Source: Brevibacillus laterosporus | Lineage (GTDB): Bacteria; Bacillota; Bacilli; Brevibacillales; Brevibacillaceae | Reading direction: 5' to 3' | NCBI RefSeq assembly: GCF_030489605.1 | Contig: NZ_JAUKFY010000026.1 | Coordinates: 1 to 54,480 of the forward strand | Length of the DNA: 54,480 nucleotides | Made by a program: the position numbers and the translations under genes | In this document: one piece after another, positions 7,957 to 16,019 of the stretch | How positions within the stretch are numbered: the first letter of the stretch is position 1 | Layout of the letters: every line of letters starts with the position of its first letter | Notes under the pieces: generated by a model | What the model was told of the DNA's origin: nothing | The model's input: only the letters and a program-made list of their open reading frames with translations | Databases searched by the model: none

Positions 7957-8210
7957 CAGATAGGGATGCTAAAGCACTCTGCTTGTCCATGTTTTATCAC
8001 TGTAGATTTCTTGTATAACTGCTCCCTAACTTTATACCGAAAGAAGAATTAGGACAGGTTCATTCAGGAAAATGCCGAGACTTATTTGCCATGCTTGATG
8101 GCAGTCACAGCTACCGCCTATTTCCTCATCCTTTTCGCGAAGAATGTTCTAAGCGACTATACGAGTCATTCCACCAGTCAATCCGCAATTCGATAACTGC
8201 AATAGCAAAG
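7957..8210. other. Gap with a possible gene fragment
   Basis: No convincing gene. A plus-strand frame without stops covers about 8024-8237, and from an ATG at 8091 reads MLDGSHSYRLFPHPFREECS. It has no ribosome site and runs into the convergent glycosylase gene. It could be the remnant of a larger gene, but I could not identify it. Confidence 0.3.
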
Positions 8211-8777
8211 TTATGTTCCTTTACCTTCCAATTTTAGACTACATGAAGACACACAAATTATTTCTTCGTTTCTACTCGTCTTTTTTTCACCCAACAGCTC
8301 CAGTACGATTTGCCACTTTCCAAGCTTGTCCTGCATGTTTTTTATGTAACGACTAGGTGTGGGGCTTGTTGAAGGCAATGTCAAATAAAGACGACCGTCA
8401 GAAAATCCACGATATTTTTTATAGCTTTGATATGCTTTTGTTCCATTAAATAAAACAGCTTGGATAGCTGGATATTGTTCATATAAGCTGTCAAAATCAT
8501 TAATCTTCTCATATTTGATCGCTGAGTCGAGACTGCCTTCCCGCTCGCAATTTTGTATAACATCCCAGAGGGCAATCCTTTTATTTAATAAAAATGCTAG
8601 ACGTTGTTCATATGATTCTGCAATAGGCTCATGAAATAGTTCGTACATAATGGGCCAAAAATGGTTACGTGTATTTCCGTAATACTCATGTTTACGTAAT
8701 GAGACGGCGCCAGGCATACTGCCAAGGATTAAGAGTGTACAGTACTTATTAATAACTGGTGGAAATGATTGAAGCAT
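8211..8777 (-). CDS. DNA-deoxyinosine glycosylase (UDG superfamily, family 6-like)
   Basis: A 188-residue protein of the uracil/hypoxanthine DNA glycosylase superfamily that removes deaminated bases. LLILGSMPGAVSL near residue 16-28 is the water-activating motif. YYGNTRNHFWPIM follows, as in family-6 hypoxanthine-DNA glycosylases. LFNGTKAYQSYKK and LPSTSPTPSRY form the base-pocket and DNA-intercalation segments. The C-terminal 25 residues (after about 160) are extra and Lys/Ser-rich. AAAGGA lies 9 bases before the start. It is monocistronic and repair function is inferred from motifs. Confidence 0.82.
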   Translation of the reverse strand: MLQSFPPVINKYCTLLILGSMPGAVSLRKHEYYGNTRNHFWPIMYELFHEPIAESYEQRLAFLLNKRIALWDVIQNCEREGSLDSAIKYEKINDFDSLYEQYPAIQAVLFNGTKAYQSYKKYRGFSDGRLYLTLPSTSPTPSRYIKNMQDKLGKWQIVLELLGEKKTSRNEEIICVSSCSLKLEGKGT

Positions 8778-9259
8778 GAGACAAAATCCTTTCTGTAGGA
8801 ATGTAAAAGATCAATTTCTTTCTACTATATATAAATTAATTCAGGACTCCAACTCCTAAGAGACAAGAATCTCGATTTTTAAATTGTAAATGAAAAGTAC
8901 CGAAATAATTGTTTTCCTACCAAGATTATTGCTTTACATAGAAAAACTATATCGGAAAAAGTCGGGTTGTTCAGAATGATCGAATTAATAAGTAACCGAT
9001 CAGCAAAGTACTGTTGAATATAAAGATCAAATAGTCATGCTAGATTCCTCTGTCGATTAAGAAGGTACATCGATCGGCTGTGGATTCATGGAGAGCTTTT
9101 ATCTAAGAATCCAAGTTGATAAATGGGATAAGCCAGATCAATGCTGCTTTGTTCAAACAGTTGCTAATCTGAAGGTTTCCAGTTTTTAATTTCTAGTTTC
9201 TAGTTCTGAAGAAGGAGTACCCTGGACGGCTTTTTTACAATCTACAAGGAGATGACACA
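8778..9259. other. Gene-free AT-rich stretch
   Basis: No ORF with a ribosome site, RNA gene or clear repeat is visible. The stretch is AT-rich and has the look of decayed sequence. The only notable spot is CAAGGAGATGACACA at its end, which forms the ribosome site of the broken ORF that follows. Confidence 0.4.
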
Positions 9260-9511
9260 ATGAGCATTAGGAGGAGAAAAAATAACATAAAAAATTCTAA
9301 AAGCGTCAAAAGTATTTAAATTCCACAAAAGGATAAAATTAATTTTTATGCAAATAAAATCTCCAATAAACAAATATTTACAAGTGAAGAAAAAATCTAC
9401 ATAATCAATTCTTGGGGTTTCGTGTCACTTGTCGAATTGTTAGGGGAATATTCTGTTTTTATTTCCGCTTTGAGGAAAAAACACTGTAATTATAAAACTG
9501 TAAAATCGTAA
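9260..9511 (+). pseudogene. Small decayed ORF with an in-frame stop
   Basis: A good ribosome site (AAGGAGAT, 9247-9254) precedes ATG 9260. The frame reads MSIRRRKNNIKNSKSVKSI, meets a TAA at 9317-9319, then stays open to a second TAA at 9509-9511. The second part includes KISNKQIFTSEEKIYIINSW and LLGEYSVFISALRKKH. The open frame after the stop suggests an old 83-codon gene disrupted by one nonsense mutation. Family not recognised. Confidence 0.4.
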
Positions 9512-9921
9512 ATTTTTTGTAACGATTTACTGGTAAGAGCGTCTTATAATCATGGTAGTTATTGTTGTTTGATCAGGAGGGAATAGGGCATCAGAATAGC
9601 GTAGGCCCATAACATAGATAACCATACTTTTTACAGATTTTGTTGGTTTTTGGCTGTTTATTTGTCTGCATATGAGTGGTGTTTTTGTCTACATATGGCG
9701 AATGAAGACGCCGAATACAACGAACGAAATGAAGTAAGAGATCAGAAACCAGTTTGATTTGGATAGTGAAAGGGTAGTGTGCATCATGGGCATCTGGACA
9801 GGTAAGATTGTAGACAGAAGTAGAGAGTGGATAGAAAAAGCGAATAACATAACGCCAAAAACAACAAAATACAACGCATCCGCAATGAAGGAAAAACAGT
9901 ACGGCACTGGGGGTGAACGCA
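9512..9921. other. Leader region of the acyltransferase gene
   Basis: A TATAAT hexamer lies at 9545-9550 without a good -35 box. An imperfect inverted repeat, GTAAAATCGT (9500-9509) with ACGATTTAC, precedes it. A 47-codon frame starting at ATG 9786 (MGIWTGKIVDRSREWIEK) runs over the start of the acyltransferase gene and ends at 9929. It has only a weak AAAGGG upstream and may be a leader peptide or chance. Confidence 0.3.
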
Positions 9922-12102
9922 ATGTCTAAACCGCTTCAAGGTCATGGCCGTTATATGCCGGGACTAGATGGATTACGTGCCCTTGCCGTATTTGCTGTCA
10001 TTCTTTATCACCTCAATGTCAATTGGGCACCAGGAGGCTTGCTGGGTGTTGGAGTTTTTTTCGTACTATCTGGATACCTGATTACGGATATATTGATATC
10101 ACAGTGGAAACTGAGAGGTAGAATTGATTTAAAGGATTTTTGGATTCGTCGAGCGAAGCGATTGCTACCGGCTATGCTAGTCATGCTGATAGCAGTAGTG
10201 GTTTGGTTAGCTTTATTTGATCGTGCTCAGCTACAGGCACTGCGAGGCGAAATTGTAGCAGCGCTTCTTTATGTGAGCAACTGGTGGTTGGTTTTTCACG
10301 AGGTGTCTTACTTTGAAAGCTTTGGTCCAGCTTCACCTTTTGGCCATTTCTGGTCTTTGGCAGTTGAGGAGCAATTTTACCTCATTTGGCCTTTATTATT
10401 ACTTTTGGGTCTGCGCAATACGCCGCGTCGAGGCAAGCTGCTAGGTTTAACGTTAGCTGGAGTGGTTGTATCCGCTTTCGCAATGGCTCTATTATATGAG
10501 CCAGGTGTTGACCCGAGTCGTATTTATTATGGAACAGATACAAGAGCGTTTGGGTTATTGATTGGAGCGGCACTTGCAATGATATGGCCCAGCTCTAGGC
10601 TTTCTGAAACGGTGTCACTCCCTGCACGCATTACCCTTGAGGTTTTAGGGACAGGAGGACTGGCAACCATTCTTTGGATGATTTGGTATACCAATCAATA
10701 TGAGGACTTTTTGTATCAGGGCGGTCTTGTATTGTTGTCGGTTGCTACAGCGGTAGTCGTAGCAGTGATTGCTCATCCAGCGAGTAGCTTTGGCAAGCTG
10801 ATGGGAGCTAAGCCGTTGCGTTGGATCGGTGTTCGTTCGTATGGAATGTATTTATGGCACTACCCGATTATTGTCCTGAGTACGCCCGCCATACATACCA
10901 ATGGAACTGACATTCCTAAGGCCATATTTCAAATAGGAGCAACCATAGCGCTTGCTGGTTTATCCTTGCGCTTGGTTGAGGAACCAATTCGCCGCGGTTC
11001 ATTTGCAAAGCCTGCGAAATATCGCAGAATGCAAGATGGGCGCTGGAGATTTGTTTTGTTTGGTCGTTGGGTTGTTTCTATGGTTGCTATTTTGGTTTTT
11101 AGCTCCACTTGCATTGCGATAGCAGGATGGGGAGGGAATGTGACAGCCAGCTCTATTCCAGCAGCTAGTACGGCAAATACTGAGTCGATTCAGCAAACTG
11201 AACAACCGAATGCTGAGGAGGCGAATTTGTTTATACCGAAAAAAGAAGATGCGGCTTTAGGAGAAACGCCTGATAGAACTGAGGAAAAGATAAAAGAAGC
11301 AGACAAAACAAAGACAACATCAACACCAACACAAAAAAATAACCCTTCACAGCAGGAGCCGGCAAAACGAGACACAAGCGGAGAGCATAGTGCTACACAA
11401 TCTGCTGCTGATGGCGAGCAGAAGCCGGCAAAAAAGACGGAGGAAAAACAATCTGAAACCACAAAAGAGGACGAGGAAGCTGAGCAAGCAATATCCTCTA
11501 AGGAAAACGAAAGCGCCTCCTCTGCTCGAGAAACAGATAAAGATGATTCTACTGCTCATCAATCGAAAGAAAACAGCTCAAAAGCAGAGAAGCCTTCTAA
11601 GGCAGATACAGAAGAAAAGGCTACTCCTTCTACAAAAGCAGGTAAAGGCATCACTGTGTTTGGAGATTCCATTATGCTAGACGTAGCTCCACACCTGCAA
11701 AAGCTACTGCCGGGGATTACGATTGATGCCAAAGTTGGTAGACAAATGCGCCAGACTCCTGAGCTAGTAGCCCAATATAAAAAGAGAGGGAAGCTTGGAA
11801 GTCGGGTTGTTCTTGAGCTTGGTACAAACGGAGCGTTCACTAAGAAACAATTGGAGAGCTTATTAAAATCGCTTGGAGATGAAAAACAGATTATTCTTGT
11901 CAATACTCGCGTTCCACGTCCGTGGGAGAGCGTAGTAAACGCTACACTGGCAGAGGTAGCGAACAGTCATCCCAATACTCTACTAGTAGATTGGTACACG
12001 GCCAGCGCTGGGAAAGACTCTTATTTCTCACGAGATGGTGTTCATTTGGAACCAGAGGGAGCAAAGGCATTTGCCGCTTTACTTTCCAATGTACTCAAAT
12101 AA
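9922..12102 (+). CDS. Membrane acyltransferase (AT3) with extracellular SGNH domain, OatA-like
   Basis: A 726-residue fusion of the OatA type, which O-acetylates peptidoglycan or another surface glycan. Residues about 10-390 are the multi-TM acyltransferase_3 domain: PGLDGLRALAVFAVILYHL with the catalytic His, VFFVLSGYLITD, FWIRRAKRLLPAM and FGHFWSLAVEEQFYLIWP. Residues about 400-570 are a very long hydrophilic Lys/Glu/Thr/Ser linker. The last 150 residues are an SGNH esterase domain: VFGDSIMLD carries the Ser, VVLELGTNGAF the Asn/Gly block, and DGVHLEPEG the Asp-His pair. ATG 9922 is preferred because the GTG at 9913 overlaps the GGGGGTG ribosome site. B. subtilis YrhL has the same architecture. 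Peptidoglycan as substrate is inference. Confidence 0.9.
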   Translation: MSKPLQGHGRYMPGLDGLRALAVFAVILYHLNVNWAPGGLLGVGVFFVLSGYLITDILISQWKLRGRIDLKDFWIRRAKRLLPAMLVMLIAVVVWLALFDRAQLQALRGEIVAALLYVSNWWLVFHEVSYFESFGPASPFGHFWSLAVEEQFYLIWPLLLLLGLRNTPRRGKLLGLTLAGVVVSAFAMALLYEPGVDPSRIYYGTDTRAFGLLIGAALAMIWPSSRLSETVSLPARITLEVLGTGGLATILWMIWYTNQYEDFLYQGGLVLLSVATAVVVAVIAHPASSFGKLMGAKPLRWIGVRSYGMYLWHYPIIVLSTPAIHTNGTDIPKAIFQIGATIALAGLSLRLVEEPIRRGSFAKPAKYRRMQDGRWRFVLFGRWVVSMVAILVFSSTCIAIAGWGGNVTASSIPAASTANTESIQQTEQPNAEEANLFIPKKEDAALGETPDRTEEKIKEADKTKTTSTPTQKNNPSQQEPAKRDTSGEHSATQSAADGEQKPAKKTEEKQSETTKEDEEAEQAISSKENESASSARETDKDDSTAHQSKENSSKAEKPSKADTEEKATPSTKAGKGITVFGDSIMLDVAPHLQKLLPGITIDAKVGRQMRQTPELVAQYKKRGKLGSRVVLELGTNGAFTKKQLESLLKSLGDEKQIILVNTRVPRPWESVVNATLAEVANSHPNTLLVDWYTASAGKDSYFSRDGVHLEPEGAKAFAALLSNVLK

Positions 12103-12115
12103 ATCTTTATAAGGC

Positions 12116-12181
12116 AAAAAAGCCTCTTTTTCTAAACGGAAATCAAACAGTTGGTGCCGGTAGATAAAAGGGGCTTTTTTT
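12116..12181 (+). terminator. Intrinsic terminator of the acyltransferase gene
   Basis: AAAAAAGCCTCTTTT (12116-12130) pairs with AAAAGGGGCTTTTTT (12166-12180) in a 15-bp stem with one G-T pair, ending in a T-run. It could act in both directions. Confidence 0.75.
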
Positions 12182-12213
12182 GTTCCATCAGAATTTTGCA
12201 TGAGCATGAGGAG

Positions 12214-12470
12214 TGTTGCACGATCGGAAAAAACTTTCCGTGGTCAGGCTGGCTTTTGCACAACTGGAAAAAGCTTTCCATGATCAGGGGGGCTTTTGTA
12301 TAATTGGAAAAAGCTTTCCGTGGTTAGGGGGCTTTTGTATAATTGAAAAAAACTTTCTGTGGTTAGGCAGGCTTTTGTACAATCACAAAAAGCTTTTATG
12401 ATTAGAAAAGCTTTTATACGATCAGAAAAAACGTTCTATGATTAGGAGGCTCTTATACGATCAGGACAAA
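12214..12470. repeat. Tandem array of six degenerate 39-40 bp hairpin repeats
   Basis: Six consecutive units start at about 12214, 12254, 12294, 12333, 12373 and 12412, followed by a partial seventh. Each reads roughly TTTTGTACAATTGG, AAAAAGCTTTCC, then GTGGTTAGGGGGC. The best copies contain GGAAAAAGCTTTCC, an inverted repeat (GGAAA/TTTCC around AAGC), so the array is also a row of small hairpins. Unit lengths of 39 or 40 are not multiples of three, which argues against a coding repeat. Divergence increases towards the right end. Confidence 0.8.
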
Positions 12471-12630
12471 TCCTGCATGTAGTGTATAGAATGAAGGAAT
12501 CTTCCAAAAAGAAGGGGAGCTAATATTATTCCCCCAACAAGGAGATTTTGTCCGCTTTTCTACTAAAATAGATGTAATCTTTTATGCCGGTAGATCTATT
12601 TTTTATCCTTTTAAACAGGAAAAAAAGGTT

Positions 12631-12660
12631 TTGACTTCTAATAAGTATTGTGACTATCAC
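12631..12660 (+). promoter_or_regulatory. Possible promoter of the TrmB/MaoC pair
   Basis: TTGACT at 12631 is followed after 18 bases by TATCAC, at a plausible distance before the GTG start at 12691. The -10 is weak. The TTG is also the first codon of a longer reading frame, but that start has no ribosome site. Confidence 0.3.
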
Positions 12661-12690
12661 TTTTACCTTTGCGCAAAGGGAGGCGAAGCA

Positions 12691-13509
12691 GTGGAGACGA
12701 TCTATAGTCAGCTACACAAGCTGGGATTTTCCCAATATGAAAGCAAGGCATACGTTAGTTTGATACAGCAAGCGCCGGCTACTGGGTATGAAGTGAGCAA
12801 ACGTTCAGGAGTTCCTCGTTCGATGATTTATGAGGTGTTAGGTAAATTGATCGATAGAGGAGCTGCTTATTTGGTGCCGACTGACCCAGTTAAATATGCG
12901 CCTGTTCCTGCTAAACAGATGCTGGAGCGTTTGAGAAACAATATGGAGGAAACGATTCATTATCTGGAGCATTCGCTAGAAACATTGGAGAAAGACCCTG
13001 CTATTGATGTGATTATGCATCTGAGTGGATATGATCACGTGATACAAGAGCTGTCAGATACCATATATCAGGCGAAAAGTGAGCTGTGGTTATCCATTTG
13101 GGAGCCACAGGTAGGCGAATTATATGAGCAAATTCAACAGGCAGTCAATCGGAATATTTCGGTATTTTCGATCGTGTTTGGGGCTGAGGGAGTTAGTCTT
13201 GGCTACACTTTTCCCCATAACTATATGTCACCAGAGGTTGTACAAGAGCGAATGGGAGGACAATTAACGATTGCAGCAAGAGATGGAGAAGAGGTTATTA
13301 TAGCCAACTTTAATGAACGTGGTGTGCCATGGGCTATTAAAACAAGGAACCCAGCACTTGTACTCGTAGCCACCGAATATGTAAGACACGACATCATGAT
13401 TGAAGAGGTTACACGAGAATACGGAGCTGATAAGGTAGAGCGGCTCTGGCGTAATCGGCCTGACCTATCTCATGTAGTAACAGGCTATAAAGGGGGAGGT
13501 AGACTATGA
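12691..13509 (+). CDS. TrmB-family transcriptional regulator
   Basis: A 272-residue regulator. Residues 1-75 are the TrmB winged helix-turn-helix: LHKLGFSQYESKAYVSLIQQ, TGYEVSKRSGVPRSMIYEVL and LIDRGAAYLVP. The rest is a PLD-like effector-binding domain with LWLSIWEPQVGELYEQIQ. GTG 12691 is chosen because GGGAGG lies 7 bases upstream. The frame extends to TTG 12631, but that region looks like a promoter. It overlaps the following MaoC-like gene by 4 bases. TrmB proteins often sense sugars or metabolites, but the ligand here is unknown. Confidence 0.85.
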   Translation: METIYSQLHKLGFSQYESKAYVSLIQQAPATGYEVSKRSGVPRSMIYEVLGKLIDRGAAYLVPTDPVKYAPVPAKQMLERLRNNMEETIHYLEHSLETLEKDPAIDVIMHLSGYDHVIQELSDTIYQAKSELWLSIWEPQVGELYEQIQQAVNRNISVFSIVFGAEGVSLGYTFPHNYMSPEVVQERMGGQLTIAARDGEEVIIANFNERGVPWAIKTRNPALVLVATEYVRHDIMIEEVTREYGADKVERLWRNRPDLSHVVTGYKGGGRL

Positions 13510-13886
13510 AACCGGGAGATATATTAACATGGACAAGAACCTTTACAGAGGAAGAAACGCTCCATTTTGCAGAGATTACGGGGGATAAAGGCAGGCATCA
13601 TATGGAGCGTGATGAACAAGGCAGACTTATGGTGCATGGTTTATTAACAGCAAGTATTGGAACCAAAATAGGCGGCGATCTCCATTACATTGCGAGAAAG
13701 TTTAACCACGAATTTTTGCGTCCGGTGTTTACTGGGGATACGATCACCTGTGAGGTAACAATTAAAGAGGTTACGCCCATGGAGGGCTTTGATAAGGTGG
13801 CGCTATCGTTTGCCTATTACAATCAAGCGGGGAAAGAAGTATTAATCGGAACCAGTCACGGCATTATTCGAAAGGAAGCAGAATGA
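13506..13886 (+). CDS. MaoC-like hot-dog dehydratase/hydratase
   Basis: A 126-residue protein with the MaoC/(R)-enoyl-CoA hydratase hot-dog fold: FTEEETLHFAEITGDKGRHH near the N-terminus is the catalytic Asp/His loop (usually D-x-N-x-x-H; here G-D-K-G-R-H-H), then VHGLLTASIGTKIGG is the long helix. KVALSFAYYNQAGKEVLIG forms the last strands. The Asn of the classic loop is replaced, so hydratase activity is uncertain. Thioesterase or binding roles are possible. It is translationally coupled to the TrmB regulator. Confidence 0.78.
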   Translation: MKPGDILTWTRTFTEEETLHFAEITGDKGRHHMERDEQGRLMVHGLLTASIGTKIGGDLHYIARKFNHEFLRPVFTGDTITCEVTIKEVTPMEGFDKVALSFAYYNQAGKEVLIGTSHGIIRKEAE

Positions 13887-13895
13887 GGCCAAAGT

Positions 13896-13950
13896 AAAAA
13901 AGCAGGCACGAATGAGAAGAAAAGCTACTCACGTGTCTGCTTGAGTTTTT
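13896..13950. terminator. Bidirectional terminator between convergent genes
   Basis: AAGCAGGCACG (13900-13910) pairs with CGTGTCTGCTT (13932-13942), one mismatch or G-T pair. A-rich sequence lies on the left and TTTTT on the right, so it can stop both the MaoC-like gene and the convergent zinc-ribbon gene. Confidence 0.7.
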
Positions 13951-14731
13951 ATTGGTTAGGAGCCTCAACTGCTACATATATTTCAACAATGGCGTCATTC
14001 GGATTGCTAGCTCGCTCATCGTAGTGTTCAAAATCGCCTGTGAATGTACGGGAAAACTCACTATTCTTAGACCACGCCCAGATGAATTGCCAAGCCTCTG
14101 TGACAACCTCAGATAAAGGACCGCGTCTGGAAGTAAAGACAGCGTATTGAGCGGCAGGTAGCGTGATTGTGGTGATGCTTGGACTAGCAATCGCCGACTT
14201 TTCTGCTACTCTATTCCCAATTAAACTGGTATATTCCCCAATGGCTCCATTCTCATACTCTGCATATACACTATAGATCGCCTGAGATAGACTATGCCGA
14301 GCTAGCTGTTTTGCTATATTTTCAGAGAAATACCGATTCCATAGCCCACTGATCATACCATTTCCAGAGAGTTCACGAGCATTGGTTGTACGGGCAGAGA
14401 TTCCCGCAATCGTGAACTCTTCTAGATGAACGAGTCTAGGTTCCTCGAGAGGTTGCTGAGAACTAGCTGTGTGATTTTCCTGTGCCCAACGCTTTAATTG
14501 AGGGAATAGCCCTGTTAACATGGTACGGGCTTGTTGTTCACTCATTCCATCTCCTGCCATGTGAGGAATACATATTTCAATCATTTGCTCCATAGTGCAG
14601 TCTGGTGCAGTAAACACTCCCTGATCATAGCAGTATGAGCAATATTCCTGTGATTTGCTGTTGTCCTTCTCTGTACCCAGCACTTCTTCATGAAGTGGCA
14701 TGCTGCAGCTTTGGCAAAAGGTAATTGTCAT
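13949..14731 (-). CDS. Zinc-ribbon protein with GyrI-like effector-binding domain
   Basis: A 260-residue two-domain protein. Residues 1-80 are a small zinc ribbon with two CxxC pairs (FCQSCSMPLHEE and YCSYC) plus a conserved TMEQMIEICIPHM segment. Residues about 100-260 are an AraC effector-binding / GyrI-like domain (HLEEFTIAGISARTTNARE, then LPAAQYAVFTSRRGPLSEVV, then DAIVEIYVAV). Such domains bind small ligands, often drugs. The start at 14731 has AAGGAGTG 8 bases upstream. The reading frame extends further but lacks a ribosome site. It lies downstream of the WYL regulator on the same strand. Its ligand is unknown. Confidence 0.82.
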   Translation of the reverse strand: MTITFCQSCSMPLHEEVLGTEKDNSKSQEYCSYCYDQGVFTAPDCTMEQMIEICIPHMAGDGMSEQQARTMLTGLFPQLKRWAQENHTASSQQPLEEPRLVHLEEFTIAGISARTTNARELSGNGMISGLWNRYFSENIAKQLARHSLSQAIYSVYAEYENGAIGEYTSLIGNRVAEKSAIASPSITTITLPAAQYAVFTSRRGPLSEVVTEAWQFIWAWSKNSEFSRTFTGDFEHYDERASNPNDAIVEIYVAVEAPNQ

Positions 14732-14772
14732 TTCTATCACTCCTTCTTGGTTTATTAACATTATAAGAAGCA

Positions 14773-14798
14773 AAACCTGACAACTCTCTGTCAGGTTT
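14773..14798 (-). terminator. Hairpin between WYL regulator and zinc-ribbon gene
   Basis: The plus-strand arms AAACCTGACA and TGTCAGGTTT form a perfect 10-bp stem with a 6-base loop. On the minus strand it follows the regulator stop and is trailed by a weak T-rich stretch (TTTTGCTTCTT). It may attenuate readthrough into the downstream gene. Confidence 0.5.
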
Positions 14799-14811
14799 CC
14801 ATGAATCATTT

Positions 14812-15747
14812 TTATACATATTTTTCAACAATGGAGGCTGCTAATGTTTTTATTTTAGCTTTAATGGACTCGGGCTCTATTACCTCTACAGAGGGCCCAA
14901 AACTAAGAATAAAGCCGTAAAGCCAATTATCCTCGGGAAAACTGGCGGATACGGTTACATATCCTCCCTCTTGCTCAAACAATTCCTCTACACCAAACCA
15001 CTCTTCCGCTAAATGACGAGAATCCGGGGCAAAACGTAAGACGAGGTGAACCATCGTAGCAGATTCCTTCCATTTCTGTACCCATGGGAGCTCGTCAGCT
15101 TGAATATTTCGCCTGATAAAAGTTGTATCAAGCACAGTAAGCTTCTTCATGCGATATAGTTTAAACAAGCGAAAATTAAGCTTGTTTTGACAAAATCCGT
15201 ACAAGTACCAGGAACGCCCCTTTACAAGCAGAATATGAGGCTCAACAATTCGGTCACTCTGTTCCCCTCGTGCATTCGAATAGACGAAGCGCAGCAACTT
15301 ACTTGCTTCAATCGCCTGTTTAACCGTTAATATGGATTCCTCCAATCTTTCATTTTGCCCCCAAGGTGAGAGATCAACGAGAAATTGCTGCGTTTTCCAA
15401 TGAAATTGTTCCTTTTGAGCATGCGGAATAATGCTGTTGATTTTTTCCACCAAAAACTGATGACTCTCGCTTTTATCCATGGTCGAGATGCTTTGTAACG
15501 AGGTGACGATCGTGGCGAGTTCATTATTCGTCAGCAATTGACGATCGAGTCGATACCCTTCAGCAAGACCGATACCTCCGTTTGCACCCTGATAGGTAAC
15601 GATAGGGATACCCGCTTGATTAATCGTTTCAATATCGCGATAAATGGTCCGAATAGACACCTCAAACTGCTCAGCTAAGTCCTTCGCTTGTACGAGATTA
15701 CGGTTTAGCAAAATAATAATGATGGAAAGTAAGCGGTCTATTTTCAT
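14812..15747 (-). CDS. YafY-type transcriptional regulator (HTH_11 + WYL domain)
   Basis: A 311-residue regulator. The N-terminus (MKIDRLLSIIIILLNRNLVQAKDLAEQFEVSIRTIYRDIETINQ in outline: LLSIIIILLNR, LAEQFEVSIRTIYRDI) is the DeoR/HTH_11 winged helix. A WYL domain follows (KGRSWYLYGFCQNKLNFRLF, including the W-Y-L triplet), then a WCX-type C-terminal region. WYL domains bind nucleic acids or small ligands. MKIDRLL at 15747 is the family-typical start, although the frame runs 9 codons further upstream. The neighbouring zinc-ribbon/effector-binding gene on the same strand may be its target. Confidence 0.85.
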   Translation of the reverse strand: MKIDRLLSIIIILLNRNLVQAKDLAEQFEVSIRTIYRDIETINQAGIPIVTYQGANGGIGLAEGYRLDRQLLTNNELATIVTSLQSISTMDKSESHQFLVEKINSIIPHAQKEQFHWKTQQFLVDLSPWGQNERLEESILTVKQAIEASKLLRFVYSNARGEQSDRIVEPHILLVKGRSWYLYGFCQNKLNFRLFKLYRMKKLTVLDTTFIRRNIQADELPWVQKWKESATMVHLVLRFAPDSRHLAEEWFGVEELFEQEGGYVTVSASFPEDNWLYGFILSFGPSVEVIEPESIKAKIKTLAASIVEKYV

Positions 15748-15925
15748 CTCAATGTACATTCTCCATTTCTGCAAAAAATGATAGGTGGAAAAAAGTTATG
15801 TGTACTGTCTGAGGAAGAGAAATACTTCGTAGCCAATTGAGTTCTTAATCATGTTCGGTATGCAGGAATTGCTTTTCCCTATAGCTTTTTCCTCTAATAA
15901 GCTTACCATAGTGCCGTATGAAGAG

Positions 15926-15972
15926 GAAAAAGCATGCTCACAGCTTACGTTTTAAGAGTGAACATGCTTTTT
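15926..15972 (-). terminator. Terminator downstream of the hemerythrin gene
   Basis: GAAAAAGCATGCTCAC and GTGAACATGCTTTTTC pair with one bulge on each side. A-tracts on one side and T-tracts on the other make it usable in either direction. It lies just after the stop of the minus-strand hemerythrin gene at 16020. Confidence 0.7.
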
Positions 15973-16019
15973 CATATAGAGATTATTTCATCTTTCGTAC
16001 CAAAAGAAATGATACCTAG

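Noticed and set aside
8091-8237. 48-codon frame MLDGSHSYRLFPHPFREECS
   Set aside because: No ribosome site and overlap with the convergent glycosylase. It may be a fragment of a larger gene, but I could not place it.
9786-9929. 47-codon frame over the acyltransferase start
   Set aside because: Only a weak AAAGGG lies upstream and the product is not recognised. It is mentioned in the leader entry but not called as a gene.
12213-12401. 62-codon plus-strand frame over the repeat array
   Set aside because: The repeat units are 39-40 bases and not multiples of three, there is no ribosome site, and the frame is open by chance.
12214-12470. CRISPR array
   Set aside because: The units are contiguous and imperfect with no unique spacers, and no cas genes are near.
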